Of a DNA stretch of 64,000 nt, positions 1 through 11,490 are shown one piece after another. The stretch covers positions 15,066,001 through 15,130,000 of the forward strand of contig NC_064443.1 of NCBI RefSeq assembly GCF_023343835.1, read 5' to 3'. Source of the DNA: Lagopus muta (lineage: Eukaryota > Chordata > Aves > Galliformes > Phasianidae). A program made the translations under genes and the position numbers. Within the stretch, counting starts at the first letter, position 1; every line of letters starts with the position of its first letter. The notes beneath the pieces are model-generated. The model worked only from the letters and a program-made list of their open reading frames with translations, ran no database searches and had not been told where the DNA came from.

Positions 1-369
1 TCCCTACACAAGTGTACTTAAGTTCAAACACAGCCAACTGTGCTTCATTTTGAAGCTTTTGCCTTGTCCTTTGAACAGAGCTGCATGTGTAAAACTTTGA
101 AATTGAGCAGACCTCAAAGGATCAGCAGTGCCCAGGAAAGATAGCTGGTCCTAGAGATTCAAAGGCTCTTAATAGAAGTGGAGAACTATAGACACAAGAC
201 TCAAAGGAAACAACTTTCATCAGGCTCTGGATGCCCCTGCCACAGCATGGGGCTGAGGACAAGACAGTAGGGAGCTTTGTAGTGCTTCAGACTTACAAAG
301 ACTGCATCCACCTATACATGAGAGACAAATAGGTGCTCTTCGTCTAAATGACCTTAGTTTCCCCTTTAC

Positions 370-402
370 AAAAAAAAAAAAACAAAACAAACAAAAAAAA
401 AA
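370..402. repeat. A-rich tract
   Basis: A long run of A is interrupted by single C bases, within the TAFA1 intron. A second pure A run of 15 lies at 483-497. Confidence 0.9.
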
Positions 403-1757
403 CCACCTTTTCCTCAGCCCACCTGTACTGATAAGGGACCAGGAATGAAGGCTACTGGTGACTGCAATTGCACTATGATCACAAAAAAAAAAAAAAAGGA
501 CATATACACTAAAAGCTGCATGTTGATAGATGAAAGGGTTGACATCACAGTTCAGCATTCACTTTGTGTTTGACTTTTTTCGGTGTCAATACCCAAATAC
601 TTGAGCTGTTTTGAGGAACAACATCAATGAGTAGCTAAGACCATTTTAATTGCAATAAACAGCATTGTTTTCCCATGCTCCCCTTAGCTTGTATTAAATC
701 ATATCACTGTCTTGCATTACAGTCTCCCTGTGCCGGTGCACTTCATGTTGTGAATTTTAGCACCTAGCATCTTAGGATCCTTCTCCATGGTTACTTATTG
801 CTAAAGCATTAACACTAAGAAATAAATACGACCATCACTTTTGATTCCATGTCATCAGATTGTCCTCACGCACTCTGAGGATGCCCAGCTCAGATGCTTG
901 CAGTGAAGGGCATTTAGCAGGACACGATCTGCAGTTTGCCCATTGCACAATGTATTATTAGAGTGCAGATTCACCACCATGTGCCTTTTCACACATAGCA
1001 AAGAGAGATTCTTTTCTCCACTGTTAGTAGCATTAACGATACCCTTCAGAAAGTGATGTGTGAATAGCATAATTACATTGCCTTGCAAGCACAGGTGTAA
1101 AGTCTTTTGTGTGTGCAGTACACATGGAGAAATGGTATATTGCATGATATAAATGAGATACAAGCTGTGAGAAAAAATAGGAGAGAGGAAACAGCTTAAC
1201 TCATTTGTTCCAAACTTGCTGACCTCTTCTTTAAGACCAAAGGAGTTTTTTCACACCAAGATGTTTACTCCCTGGGTTTTGAGTAAATTCTGTGTGTGAG
1301 AAATGTGTTCTTATTGGGACAGCTATTCAGCTTGTGGACAAAGCTCTCCTACAGCTTCACTTCTGTACCTGTGAATTGAGGTGATAGATATAACGAGCAG
1401 CACATGTCTTTGAGCATTTCCTTTGGACTTTGTAAGCATAAAAAGATTTTCGCTAGATAAAAAATAAATCAATAATTTAATTATAAGTTCTGGGATGCAC
1501 TTAAATCAGTACATGCACAAAAGGGCATTTTCCAGAGTTGGTGTGACACGACTCACACTGCTGCATCAAAGGAATTACATAAGCTTGAAGAAGTTATGAG
1601 GGGAGAGAGAAAATAGTTAAGGCTCTGAGTGTAGGAGAATCCTTAGCAGTTAGACTTCAGCAGTGCAACCAAGAAATTAATTCTTGCCAGGGAAAACAAG
1701 CCACAAACAGAGCCACTCAATCCTCAATTAGCTACAATTTGCAAGATCAGCTAAAGT

Positions 1758-1872
1758 TTATCAAAATCCCCAGACAAAAATTGTCATTAAGATACAGCTA
1801 AGGTTATAGGAAGATACCAATTCCCAGGCAAAAAAAAAAACTTCCATTAAGATACCCTCAAGGTTGTAAACA
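1758..1872. repeat. Imperfect tandem duplication, two copies of about 57 bp
   Basis: Copy one starts near 1758 and copy two near 1815. Both share the order CCCAG-CA-(A)n, then CATTAAGATAC, then AAGGTT. The A run is longer in the second copy. The similarity is roughly three quarters by eye. It lies in a TAFA1 intron, and no function is apparent. Confidence 0.7.
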
Positions 1873-2494
1873 TTCATGCCAATTAAACTCAAACAACAAG
1901 ACTCAAACTCTGCAATTACTTTGAATGCTAAATGCTTAGAAATCAAAGGCAACTGCTAATGACCATACGGTTTCCATAAAAGTCATAATCACATTTCAAC
2001 AAAAAGAACTTGTACAATTCACTATTAACTTACCTTCTATTTCCAGTTGAGTTGTTGTACTCCCTACAGCGGGATATTGCAGAAGATAAAAGGCTGCGTG
2101 GGTTCACACAATTAGGCACAGGTGTGGGGGGGAGAAAAGGCCAGCTGTGGGTACTCAAGACAAATCAGGTACAGCTGATTTTGGAGATCCTCAAACCACA
2201 AGTCCTGAAGACCTGTAGAATTTCTATTTCAACTCTTTCTTATGTATTTATAAAGGCCAGACTGGCTACTCAGAGTGAAGGGCTGTTAGGCTGGCTGGTT
2301 TTTTTGTTCTGAAATAGTATTGCTATCATCACAGCATCCCAGTAGACTAGATCTCGTGTATAAGAAAGCTATGGCAAGAAATACACTGTTTTGGATAGAC
2401 AGTATTTAATGAAAAACTAGTACAAATGTAAATTCCTTGCAAGTAAACCTGAGATGAAAGGTTTCATCTCTTAAATAGAGTGCTGGCTTCTTGA

Positions 2495-2776
<282 letters not shown>

Positions 2777-4517
2777 TAAATGTCCCAAAGTTTGCTGCAC
2801 ACCTCCCAAGCCAGCCAGTGCTTCTGGCTTAGTGAGATACAGATGCAGATGGAGAAAGTAGAATGTCAAATGGCTGAGCTTCTCCCATTATGAAATTACC
2901 TCTGAAGAAAAAAAAAGAAGTCTCTTTCAAAAGTATATTTTTTTTTACATTGACCAAATATTTCATAAATATTTTCATAAAGCTGCCATCTATACCTATA
3001 TTCAACAATTTTAATTAGATTGTTTTCATACCACGGTTGAATTTTTTATGCAGATTGTCAACTCAAAACATTTTTTTTACGAATGAATGCATCTTGATTT
3101 TCAGTGAAGTGAAAAATACCTTCTGAAACCTGTTAAGTGGAAGAAGCAAAATACTCAATAATTTTTTCTTTTTTATGAAAAAGCACAGCATGCCCATACC
3201 TGGATTCTAACTCACAGAAAGTTCAGTCATCGTTTTCTGGCTTCTCCCTTTTCTTGTGATCCCAACTCTGGTCATTTTTAATGTCTTCCATGCCTTTTAC
3301 TGAAGGGGATCTTTCTCCAGCTGATCAGCATGGCTCCTGAATTCTTTTCTTCGCCTCCATGTGATTTATCCCAGGAAGAATGATTTGTATAGCAGCCTCA
3401 TCTTCTCCTGGCATGGCTATTTGCACCGTCACTTAAAGTTATGCTGCTTCTTTTTATTCTTACAACTGAAAAACAAAAAACCCAACAAACCACTGTATGA
3501 CCTTTTCAATGAGACAACAGCTTTCTTGCTAAATTAGGAATTTAAAATGGAAAAAAGGGATCTTAAAGAAGTAATGAACAGTATGAAGAACTACATTGTA
3601 CTTTTCTATTTAAATTACAGTAATATAGTAGCTCTGTAGTCTCTCTGCAAGTTACATAATTTAGGTTCTGTGAACTTATCCTACCCTTAACTCTCCCAGC
3701 CATCATCATATAAGCTCGTTTTAGGCAAGTCTGCATCTAGAAGTGATTGCTAGAAATTTAGCAGCTTCATTAATATGCAGATGTATGGCCCAATCTATTC
3801 AGTATTCATTATTGTATTTCATTTAAATTAAATACTTACAGAGTGAGTGCTCATAGCTGAAGAAATATTTCTGTCATTTACCCACAGGAGTTATTTTAAT
3901 TAGCTTGTGAGGGAAGTACCTTATGGTACTGCTTCCAGTAGAATTTTGCTTTGTTGCTTTTAAGTATCATTACAGAACCCAACTGACAAAGGCAACATGA
4001 CATGATGATTTTAGCAACTGTCTCTTGCAGTTTCCAAGTAAAAACTCTACTTTATAATCCCTGAAACTTTGCTTGAGTCTGTACTTCTGTGTCAACTCTA
4101 GCAACATAAATATAAACTAATGGAAGCAATCAGATCCTGAAACAGTCATTTTTTTCTTTGTTTTGTCATTTCAGATGGCATCAGAGAAAGAGATTACACT
4201 ATAATCTGCACTGACCCCAATCTGGGCTGCAAGATTGGGCCATGTGTGTCTAATTTATGTAGTTAAGGAAGCTAAGAAAGCAGAAGCAGCAACACAAATC
4301 ACTCAACATCCTAGATACATCTGTGGTGATTAGCCAGAAAAGCTAGAGCAAGTCACCACAGGCTGTAAACTATTTTAATGAAGGCTTTTCCTTACACAAA
4401 ATACATTTATGTTAGGCTGCTACTGTCCTGACAAGGGAAACATTCAGGTTTATGACTCACAGTATTAAAAAAACCTATTTATGTTATCTTTGAGGCCTGC
4501 AGTGTATCACATATAAG

Positions 4518-4553
4518 CACGTGTATGTTTGTATGTGTATATATAGTGTGTGC
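4518..4553. repeat. Degenerate TG/TA simple repeat
   Basis: Alternating purine-pyrimidine sequence (GTGTATG, GTATGTG, TATATA, GTGTGTG) in the last TAFA1 intron. Confidence 0.65.
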
Positions 4554-4874
4554 AGTTTTACAGTGTATTACTTCATACTTTGTTCTCAGGAGTGATTAAT
4601 AAGTAATTAGCGTCAGAAGGTGGACAGCAAATCCAGTGAAGACTTTGCCAGCATGGCCTCCACCCCTTCTTTTTCATGTATTTATTCCTGGGCTCAGTCC
4701 TTTAGTACAGCTCACTAATTAAGTTGTTAAAGTCAAAGATATAGAGCTCACAGCCTCTGTAAATTGATCTGTTTCCTAATGCTAGTTAGAGCAGGTGACA
4801 AACACTGGAAAGAAATCATTTTGTAATTCAATTTTTGGACCAGTTTCAACCCTTTTTGAGTCCCTGTTCACTCC

Positions 4875-4889
4875 TTTTTTTTTTTTTTT
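4875..4889. repeat. T homopolymer, 15 bases
   Basis: Pure T run in the last TAFA1 intron. Confidence 0.9.
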
Positions 4890-6372
4890 AAATTTATTTT
4901 TCTGAAGAATGTAAATTTCCAAGCTTTCTTTGAAAATGTGGTGGGTTATTTTTGGAATAGTACCAGGACCTGGTTGGAAATTACACCGTGACATTTCAGG
5001 AGAGCAATCAGGACAGGGAGGAGAGGAACACATGGTCTCAGCCCTGATGTTGGGAGATGGTGCACCAAGCAGACAATAAACACCACTGAGAACCAGACAT
5101 GTTGATAAACACAAAACCACAAATCCCAACCTCAGGCTGCTGTCTACACCTGACCTTCAGGGCACCGCTTTGCAGGGTCCATAAGGGCTCTCCTCTCAGG
5201 GCTTTGTGCCCGTCCTTTGTGCACTGCCAAATGCTCTTCAGTAATCTGCACTAATAGCACCTGGCATTCACATAGCAGCCCTCTGAGTACTTCAGCAAGC
5301 TGTTTTTCTGCTGATCCCTTGGAGAATGGAAATTAAAGCCTTCAGCACTTGGGAACTGGCACAGCAGCTCCGCTTGGAGCAGCTCTCTAGCTTCACAGCC
5401 TACACCCTCCATTGCAGCCCATTGGTTTATAGCACACGTTTTGCCATTGGAGAAATGTATTTTCACAGTGACCTGAACAGCACATTTCACAGCAGTTTTG
5501 GCTCATCTCATGCTGCAGCAAATGGCACCTGAAGTGCTGGTGGCCCCTTGGCACTCCCTGCTCCTTCACCAACCATGCACATCCATTTAGCAGGACAGGG
5601 ATGCATGCATCCCTAGGAAAGATAATCCCACTTGTCAGCAGCAAACCGGGAGAGTGGAGTAAGGCAACAGGAAAGGAAAAGAAATGGGAAATGAAACAAA
5701 TTGTTTTTGTTTTGCTTTTTTCTTTTTTCCCTAATTTGTCCAACTAGATTAATACCAGATGCATTTTAATAATGTCACACTGCATTTTTCTTTAAAGAAA
5801 AATAGAAGAAACCCCTCTATTTTTGCAATAACTGTCTATGTAATTAGAGGCCAATTCAAAGCAGTAGAGCATAAAATAGCAAATATCTCTTGCTATGAGA
5901 CTTACCGTGGCATTTGATGGTTTCAGCTGGTGCTTAGCTGACAACTTTTATCCCTAATTTAATGCACAGTCCAGCTCATATTCAAGTCACCTGGCTTTTC
6001 CTTGATGATCTAGCAAAGTGTTGGACCCCCTTCTGCTATTCATCTAGATGTATCAGGTGCAGTGTTTGTCATGGAGAGAGATGATTCCATGGACTGTGAT
6101 GTTATATGCAGGTGGATTTATCTCACCTGAGGTGAGCAGATGAACTCAGACTGAGTTATGTGTTCTCTCTCATACCCAGCCCCTGTAAGTGAGCTGGTGG
6201 ACCCATCCACAAGTCCTTCCTTGCAGCAGCTAGGAGAAGGTAGACAGCTTTTGGACTCATGCCCAAAGCGACGCAAAACATCAAACTGAGATTTGAGCTC
6301 AGCCATACAGTGAGCACGGCAACACACCAAAAAGCCTAGCTCTTTTTCCCTCCCTTAACATTTTTAACATAA

Positions 6373-6398
6373 CTGACTCTCACACTTTCACCCTGCAG
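6373..6398 (+). promoter_or_regulatory. Branch point and 3' splice site of the last TAFA1 intron
   Basis: A CTGAC motif at 6373-6377 matches the vertebrate branch-point consensus. It lies about 22 bases before the CAG at 6396-6398, with a C/T-rich stretch between. The next base opens the codon ATC of the terminal exon. The exact branch adenosine is inferred. Confidence 0.6.
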
Positions 6399-6416
6399 AT
6401 CCACCCAAGGACCTAA
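6399..6416 (+). CDS. TAFA1: TAFA1 terminal coding exon: last five codons and stop
   Basis: After the CAG acceptor the sequence reads Ile-His-Pro-Arg-Thr followed by TAA at 6414-6416. This is the C-terminal pentapeptide known for vertebrate TAFA1 (…KTTR-IHPRT), and it differs from the KVTR end of TAFA2 and TAFA4. The frame matches, because the previous exon ends on a complete codon. Only 15 coding bases plus the stop lie in this exon and the rest is 3' UTR, so ORF-based gene finders would miss it. The join supports the 2556-2680 exon and fixes the gene on the + strand. The role of the tail itself is not known to me. Confidence 0.93.
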   Translation: MHPRT

Positions 6417-6716
6417 CAGAGCCAGCATGGAGGCAGTGAAAGCCCAGCTGATTTATGAGGACAAAGTATCGAAAGTTGAAAACCATCTCAGCATTTACAA
6501 GCCAAATGGATTTCTTATTTGCACTCTGACTGTTTACCAGATGACAGCAGTGGCTTTACTGTGTGAAAGAGAGCATTCTGCGGAAATAATGCCCCTGGTT
6601 TTTGACAGATGAAAAGAAAAACGAAGAAAAATGATTCCTTTGCTAAAGTTTCTGAGATTACAAAGTACAAACAACAGTATAAGTTTGGATCTACAATTTA
6701 CTTTATACCATTTAAA

Positions 6717-6752
6717 GTATATATATAGAAATATATATATATTAATATATGA
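6717..6752. repeat. AT-rich simple repeat in the TAFA1 3' UTR
   Basis: The stretch is made of interrupted AT dinucleotide runs just upstream of the AATAAA at 6761. It is likely to vary in length. Confidence 0.85.
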
Positions 6753-6760
6753 TATTTTGA

Positions 6761-6766
6761 AATAAA
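6761..6766 (+). terminator. Candidate proximal poly(A) signal AATAAA
   Basis: This canonical AATAAA lies about 345 bases after the TAFA1 stop. A T/G-rich stretch around 6815-6845 could act as the downstream element. Cleavage would be expected near 6780-6790. Confidence 0.55.
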
Positions 6767-7190
6767 AGCCTCACTCTTCAAGAAATTAAATAGTACCACA
6801 CTTTGCTGCAGCTGCTGTAATTTTTTTTCTCTATTGTAATGGTCTGGAAGATCCCTACCTGTTTCAGAGAGAAACGTGGCAGTGAAGAGGCAAAGCAAAC
6901 CTGCTGCAGTACAAGGACGCCTAAGAGTTACACGGATCCTACTGATATGGCATCCAGAGCTCCCCGTTCCCTTCGGCAGAATTTTGAGGGCATTTCATTG
7001 TTTCACTTTGTGTTCTGGAGGCTTTTCCCCTTGTGCAATACTAGCATGCTGGCTTTGCTTCATAAACATACTTGATACTCAATTGATATATAACAATGAT
7101 AATTCTATTCTCTTCCAAGAAAATATTTTTAGAGCTGTTAGATATTCCGTGGAGAAGAAATGGACAACTGCTGAGTGAAGTACAGTATGT

Positions 7191-7196
7191 ATTAAA
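7191..7196 (+). terminator. Candidate distal poly(A) signal ATTAAA
   Basis: The common variant signal ATTAAA is followed within 15-40 bases by a G/T-rich stretch (GGCAGAGTTTGGTAG and onward), which resembles a downstream element. Cleavage would be expected near 7210-7220. Confidence 0.45.
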
Positions 7197-9483
7197 AGTT
7201 TATTTGGCAGAGTTTGGTAGACTGTGAGCTCCCTTCTTATTAAAGATGTACCGTATGTACAATGTCTTCAGACTTTGTATAGCTCGTAGAGACTACAGTA
7301 AAGTCCCAATAACCAACTCCAAAGCTTTGCGTTGTTGGCTCAATTCTTTGAAACAACAACAAAGCTCCTTCTTTCTAGACTAACATGGAAGAGGGTTTTT
7401 GCATATGGTTTCTCCTCTTATGAGCCAATTTGGGGCTGGGCTGAGATGCCCTTCAGCAGGGACATGTCGGCAGAGCCATTTGCCTCTTAGCAGTGAATGG
7501 TCTGAGTTCACATTTCTAGCTCAGCTATTGCTGTTCACTGTTCAGCCTGGCCCTTGTGTTGCTGAGGAAAGATCAAATCTGAGGGTTCAAACGCTCAAGC
7601 CTAGATCACATCGCCAGGCACTTCTGTGAGCGGTTCAGTTAGTTTCAGGGGGTTATTCATGTGGAAGGCATCCTGCTGTCACGCATAAGTCTGCACAGCC
7701 CGCCCTTCAGCACACCTGATGCTACCAAATCAAAGAGGAATTTAGATGTGTAGAACTCATTTTATCCAGTCCAGGTTCATTTTTTTAATATTTCCAATTT
7801 CCTTTCACCCTGCTTACCTATCTCTCACAGGACCCCTTTGGCCATGCTAATCACTTTTAATCCAATGCAAAGGAAGTGCTGCACTTTCCAACCTAGAGTT
7901 GGTCAGAATTCTCCCACTAACTTTCTTTCTCCTTCGGGGCAACCACTTCAGTCCCCGATGTTCCAAGAAGCAGAAATTTGTCACTGTAATTACACTGCAC
8001 ATTAAAGCAGCTACATGACATGTCACGCAAAACTCCATGAAGGCTTCCCATGCTGGTTTTGGCCTGATGCTCGCAGCAGAAATAGAGACACTTCTTCCAA
8101 GTAGTTCTATTATTTCACTTTTAAAAACAGATCAGAATGGAAAGGTCCATGAGAAGATTTTTTCTTTTCCTTGAACAGAAACACTAAATAGGAGCCTCAC
8201 AAGCAGACCCACGGGTGGCCCAGCTGGGCAGGCTGTGCTTGTCTGGACACAGACATCTGCCTAAACCACAGAAGATCCCTGTGCCTTAGGCTGAGCTAGA
8301 AGTGGTGTACCATGAACGTACGTCCCTAGTCCCATCCTCTTAGTTTGGCAGGGACCACTCCATGCCTCATCACCCACAGACAGAGGCATTCCCAAAATGA
8401 GCTCTTCACACCAACTCCAAGTTTAACTAGCAGAAATAAGAGAAAACTTTTCCCAAATAAATCCTTAGCATTCTCCATTACAAAAAAACAAGACTCTCTA
8501 GAGCGAGGAAACACTTGATGCACTAAGAGATAGATCTTGCTACAAACATCAGAGAGGATTAAAACATAGGAGGAGCCATCATTCCCTTACCAGCAGGATC
8601 AGAGACACACGTAGTTAAACTGCCATTTAAAACCCCATTGGCAGGCTATAGAAAACAGTAAAAATTGATCCTAAGTTTTCTTGTTCCCAATCTAGCAATG
8701 ATCTAAAATCTTACTTTGCACACAACAAACTAGCCCCCACGGCCTCTCGCCACATTCCAAGGTACCACCACTGAGCAGCATTTAACCCACAGCAGTGTAT
8801 CTGATGCGGCTCAGAATGTGAGCAGACAGCAACGCTCACATCTGTGTCTATGAAATACCCCTGTTAAGACTGGGAAATATTAGACTTGCTAAAAATATAA
8901 GAAGGAAATGTTGTCGTTTCCACAGCAAAGTTTCTTAAAGATGTTTATGAATCCTTTCTTTGCCAGTGGGCAGCCTCAAATATCACCACACCAAATTCCG
9001 TAAACATCTGCGTCTCTTTGAAGTTCCTGAAAAATCTGCTCATGAAGCGCAGCACTCAGAAACAGCTTTTAATTGTTTTAATTAAAATGTTTTAAAGGGG
9101 GAATTAGGCTCTTTGCAGAAATGACGGCTAATAAAACATGAAGTCAAATTAAGAGCTGGATGCAGCTAACAGTCATTGTTTAAGTGAACAAAAATAAAAA
9201 TCTCCAACCAGCCTGAAGTCATGATCATCATGTATCTGAGTGATGTGAGCACCAATGCAGCGTACGGAGGGAAGAAGTCAGAGCTGTCTTTTCACCTAGG
9301 CAACCCTGTGTGTTTCAGTGGTAGAATGAAAGGGTCCCCCACCCTTGTGCAGGAGAGCCTGCATAATGTGAAAGGTTATTTACTTCAATAGAAGAGAATG
9401 TTAAAGTTCCCTGTTTCGGGCAGAAGATGAAAGAGAGAGATAATGGGAAAAACAAAGTCAAATGTTTGTAAATGTCTCAAAGA

Positions 9484-9521
9484 CAAACTTGGTTATATCA
9501 GTCAAACTTAGTTATATCAGT
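9484..9521. repeat. Tandem pair of a 19-bp unit
   Basis: Two adjacent 19-base copies, 9484-9502 and 9503-9521, differ at a single base (G versus A). Each contains GTTATATCAGT. Confidence 0.9.
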
Positions 9522-10284
9522 GTTTCTTCTTCAGATAGGTGAAAGCAAGTTAAGTCTGAAGTGCACCAGCTGAAAAAATACTGAACAACAAAGTAGTTAC
9601 CATCTGCCTATTGATTCAGAGAATCTGGATTACATGTTTCTGTCCAAAAGTCTCTAGTAATAAAGAGCTCAGCGTGATATGATTTGATATTGCCTTGAAT
9701 GTGCTTCATGCTATATTTAAAGAAAAATGTTCCGTGGAGAAAGTCCAATGCTATGGCCAGTGACTTTGAACAGGATGATGTGCACCAAAACCTGGCATTA
9801 CACACAGAAAGACCTGTGAATAAACACTGAAGGTGACTGATGCAGTTTATGATGAGTGATGTTCCTATCAGACCTATTGATCCACCATTAACAGAGCGTG
9901 CAGATACTTGCAGTGGTGTATTGCTTGTATATTTTTCTTTTCTGAAATGATTCGTTATGTTTCAAGCTCTCCTCACTTGCCAGTTGTATGGCATTTCTCA
10001 TGGTCACTTTGTCAGAGTAAAGCAGTGCTTTTCTGATTCACTGTATGGTCTAAATATAATTAGAGATGATGGAGAAGCTGTGGAGGAGATAAAGCTACCT
10101 TAGCTTGGAAAGCATATCCATCTCATCTGAAGGTGGCAGCCTTTGTCTCTTTTTAGTGGCAGGATGAATGCTGTGTCCTAATATGAGCTCCTTTTGTATC
10201 ACTGCCTCACTCACTTCCCAGCACGTAGGGCTTAAAGCTTGCCTGAAAAGAAATGGGTCATGCTCCTTTGCTTGGTATTCTGCC

Positions 10285-10303
10285 TTTTTTTTTTTTTTTT
10301 TTT
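10285..10303. repeat. T homopolymer, 19 bases
   Basis: Pure T run followed by GATCAG. It could be the A tail of a minus-strand retrocopy, but no parent sequence is recognised beside it. Confidence 0.9.
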
Positions 10304-11370
10304 GATCAGAGAAAGATAGAAATACATTCCACAAATGATCTTTCAGGTAGACAGAAAGGGAGAACGGGGCAGTTGGTTTAAGGCTGTCAACACTTTTTCT
10401 AGTTCACCAGTTTGAATTCAGATGATAGTCCTGACACATATTTATGGTTTCTTGCCTGAAATACACAGTCAAAACACTTAACTGCAGGTATTTATACTAT
10501 ATAAAACTCTGCCACTGAGGAAAAGCAACTGAATCCTCTGCTCAGCAGCTAGGGAACCAAGCCTCAGAAGACTTGAGACCTGCCCAAGTTACACCAATTT
10601 GTAGAGCCAGCAGAAGAATTGAGAACAGCACCACAGATGGTTCATCTAAGGGTCACATCAGTGTGACTGCACTGACAGCAGACCCCAGCTTTCAGATTGG
10701 GACACAGGGAGCAGAATCAGGATGCCTGCAGCCAAGCGTGGACAATAGCATGCAAGTGTCAACTGGATAAAGCTTGCTCACCTCTCTTCAAATGAGATTT
10801 GCAAACTACTGATGCATGGAAGACCACTGTTAGTCCTGGTCCAACATCTGCTACCACAGGGACAGTGACACAGTCCCATCCTGGTTTCTCCATGTTGCTC
10901 CTGAACGGAAGCTACTCTGATCAGACTAACGATGAGAAAATGCAAGAAACTGGTTTTGCTCAACACATTTGGGTTGTAAGTACCCAAGCATCGCCAGAAG
11001 TCCTGCTTTTGGAGGGTCACCATTCTTCAGAAATGCTCAGCTGACAGAATAACTTTCATGTAAGTGTTGATGTGGAGCAGAGAAAGCACACATTCCCTGA
11101 CATCAGAAAGTGCCTGAAGCAGCCAACAGGAGACACAGTGAACTTGTATTCATTCATCTGAAGAACGTGAGCATCACTACTGCAGGAGAAAATACTACAC
11201 AGAGTAACTAGGGAGTGGAAAAGACATCAGTAATTTTAAACAGCATTCACCTGTTGAACATTTGGAAAATCTGTAGGAAAAAAAGAAAAAAAAAAAACAC
11301 ACATTGTTGCTTGACAAGTGCTCCTAATTCTGGAGTACAGAGGTCTTTCCCATATCTCATGCCTGGATAT

Positions 11371-11490
11371 CACAGAATGGCCAGGGTTGGAAGGGACCTC
11401 AAGGATTGTGAATCTCCAACCCCTGTGCTGCATGCAGGGTCACCAACCTCCCATTTAATACCAGACCAGACTGCCCAGGGCCCCAGCCAA
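11371..11490 (-). mobile_element. CR1 LINE fragment (3' end, truncated)
   Basis: The + strand shows CACAGAATGG, GGTTGGAAGGGACCTCAAGG, CTCCAACCCC, CACCAACCTCCCATTTAATA and CTGCCCAGGGCCCC. In that order these match the complement of the avian CR1 3' region. The CACAGAAT tail is on the left, so the element's sense strand is minus. Only about 120 bp remain, as is usual for 5'-truncated CR1 copies. Divergence looks moderate. It overlaps a chance open frame at 11215-11604, which should not be called a gene. Confidence 0.92.

Larger units (their letters stand above)
6417..7215 (+). other. TAFA1: TAFA1 3' UTR (end uncertain)
   Basis: The untranslated part of the last exon starts after the TAA. Two candidate poly(A) signals would end it near 6785 or near 7215. 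It contains an AT-dinucleotide tract at about 6717-6752. Small open frames at 6427-6612, 6839-7075 and 6876-7178 have no recognisable similarity and are treated as chance. The true 3' end needs transcript data, and longer forms cannot be excluded. Confidence 0.6.
7216..11370. other. Intergenic, no gene seen
   Basis: Apart from simple repeats I see no gene. Open frames are short, overlap on both strands and carry no motifs. The stretch 9050-9190 is AT-rich with homeodomain-type TAAT cores and looks like a possible conserved non-coding element. A 19-bp tandem pair sits at 9484-9521 and a T run at 10285-10303. No CpG island or promoter-like cluster is visible. Confidence 0.6.
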
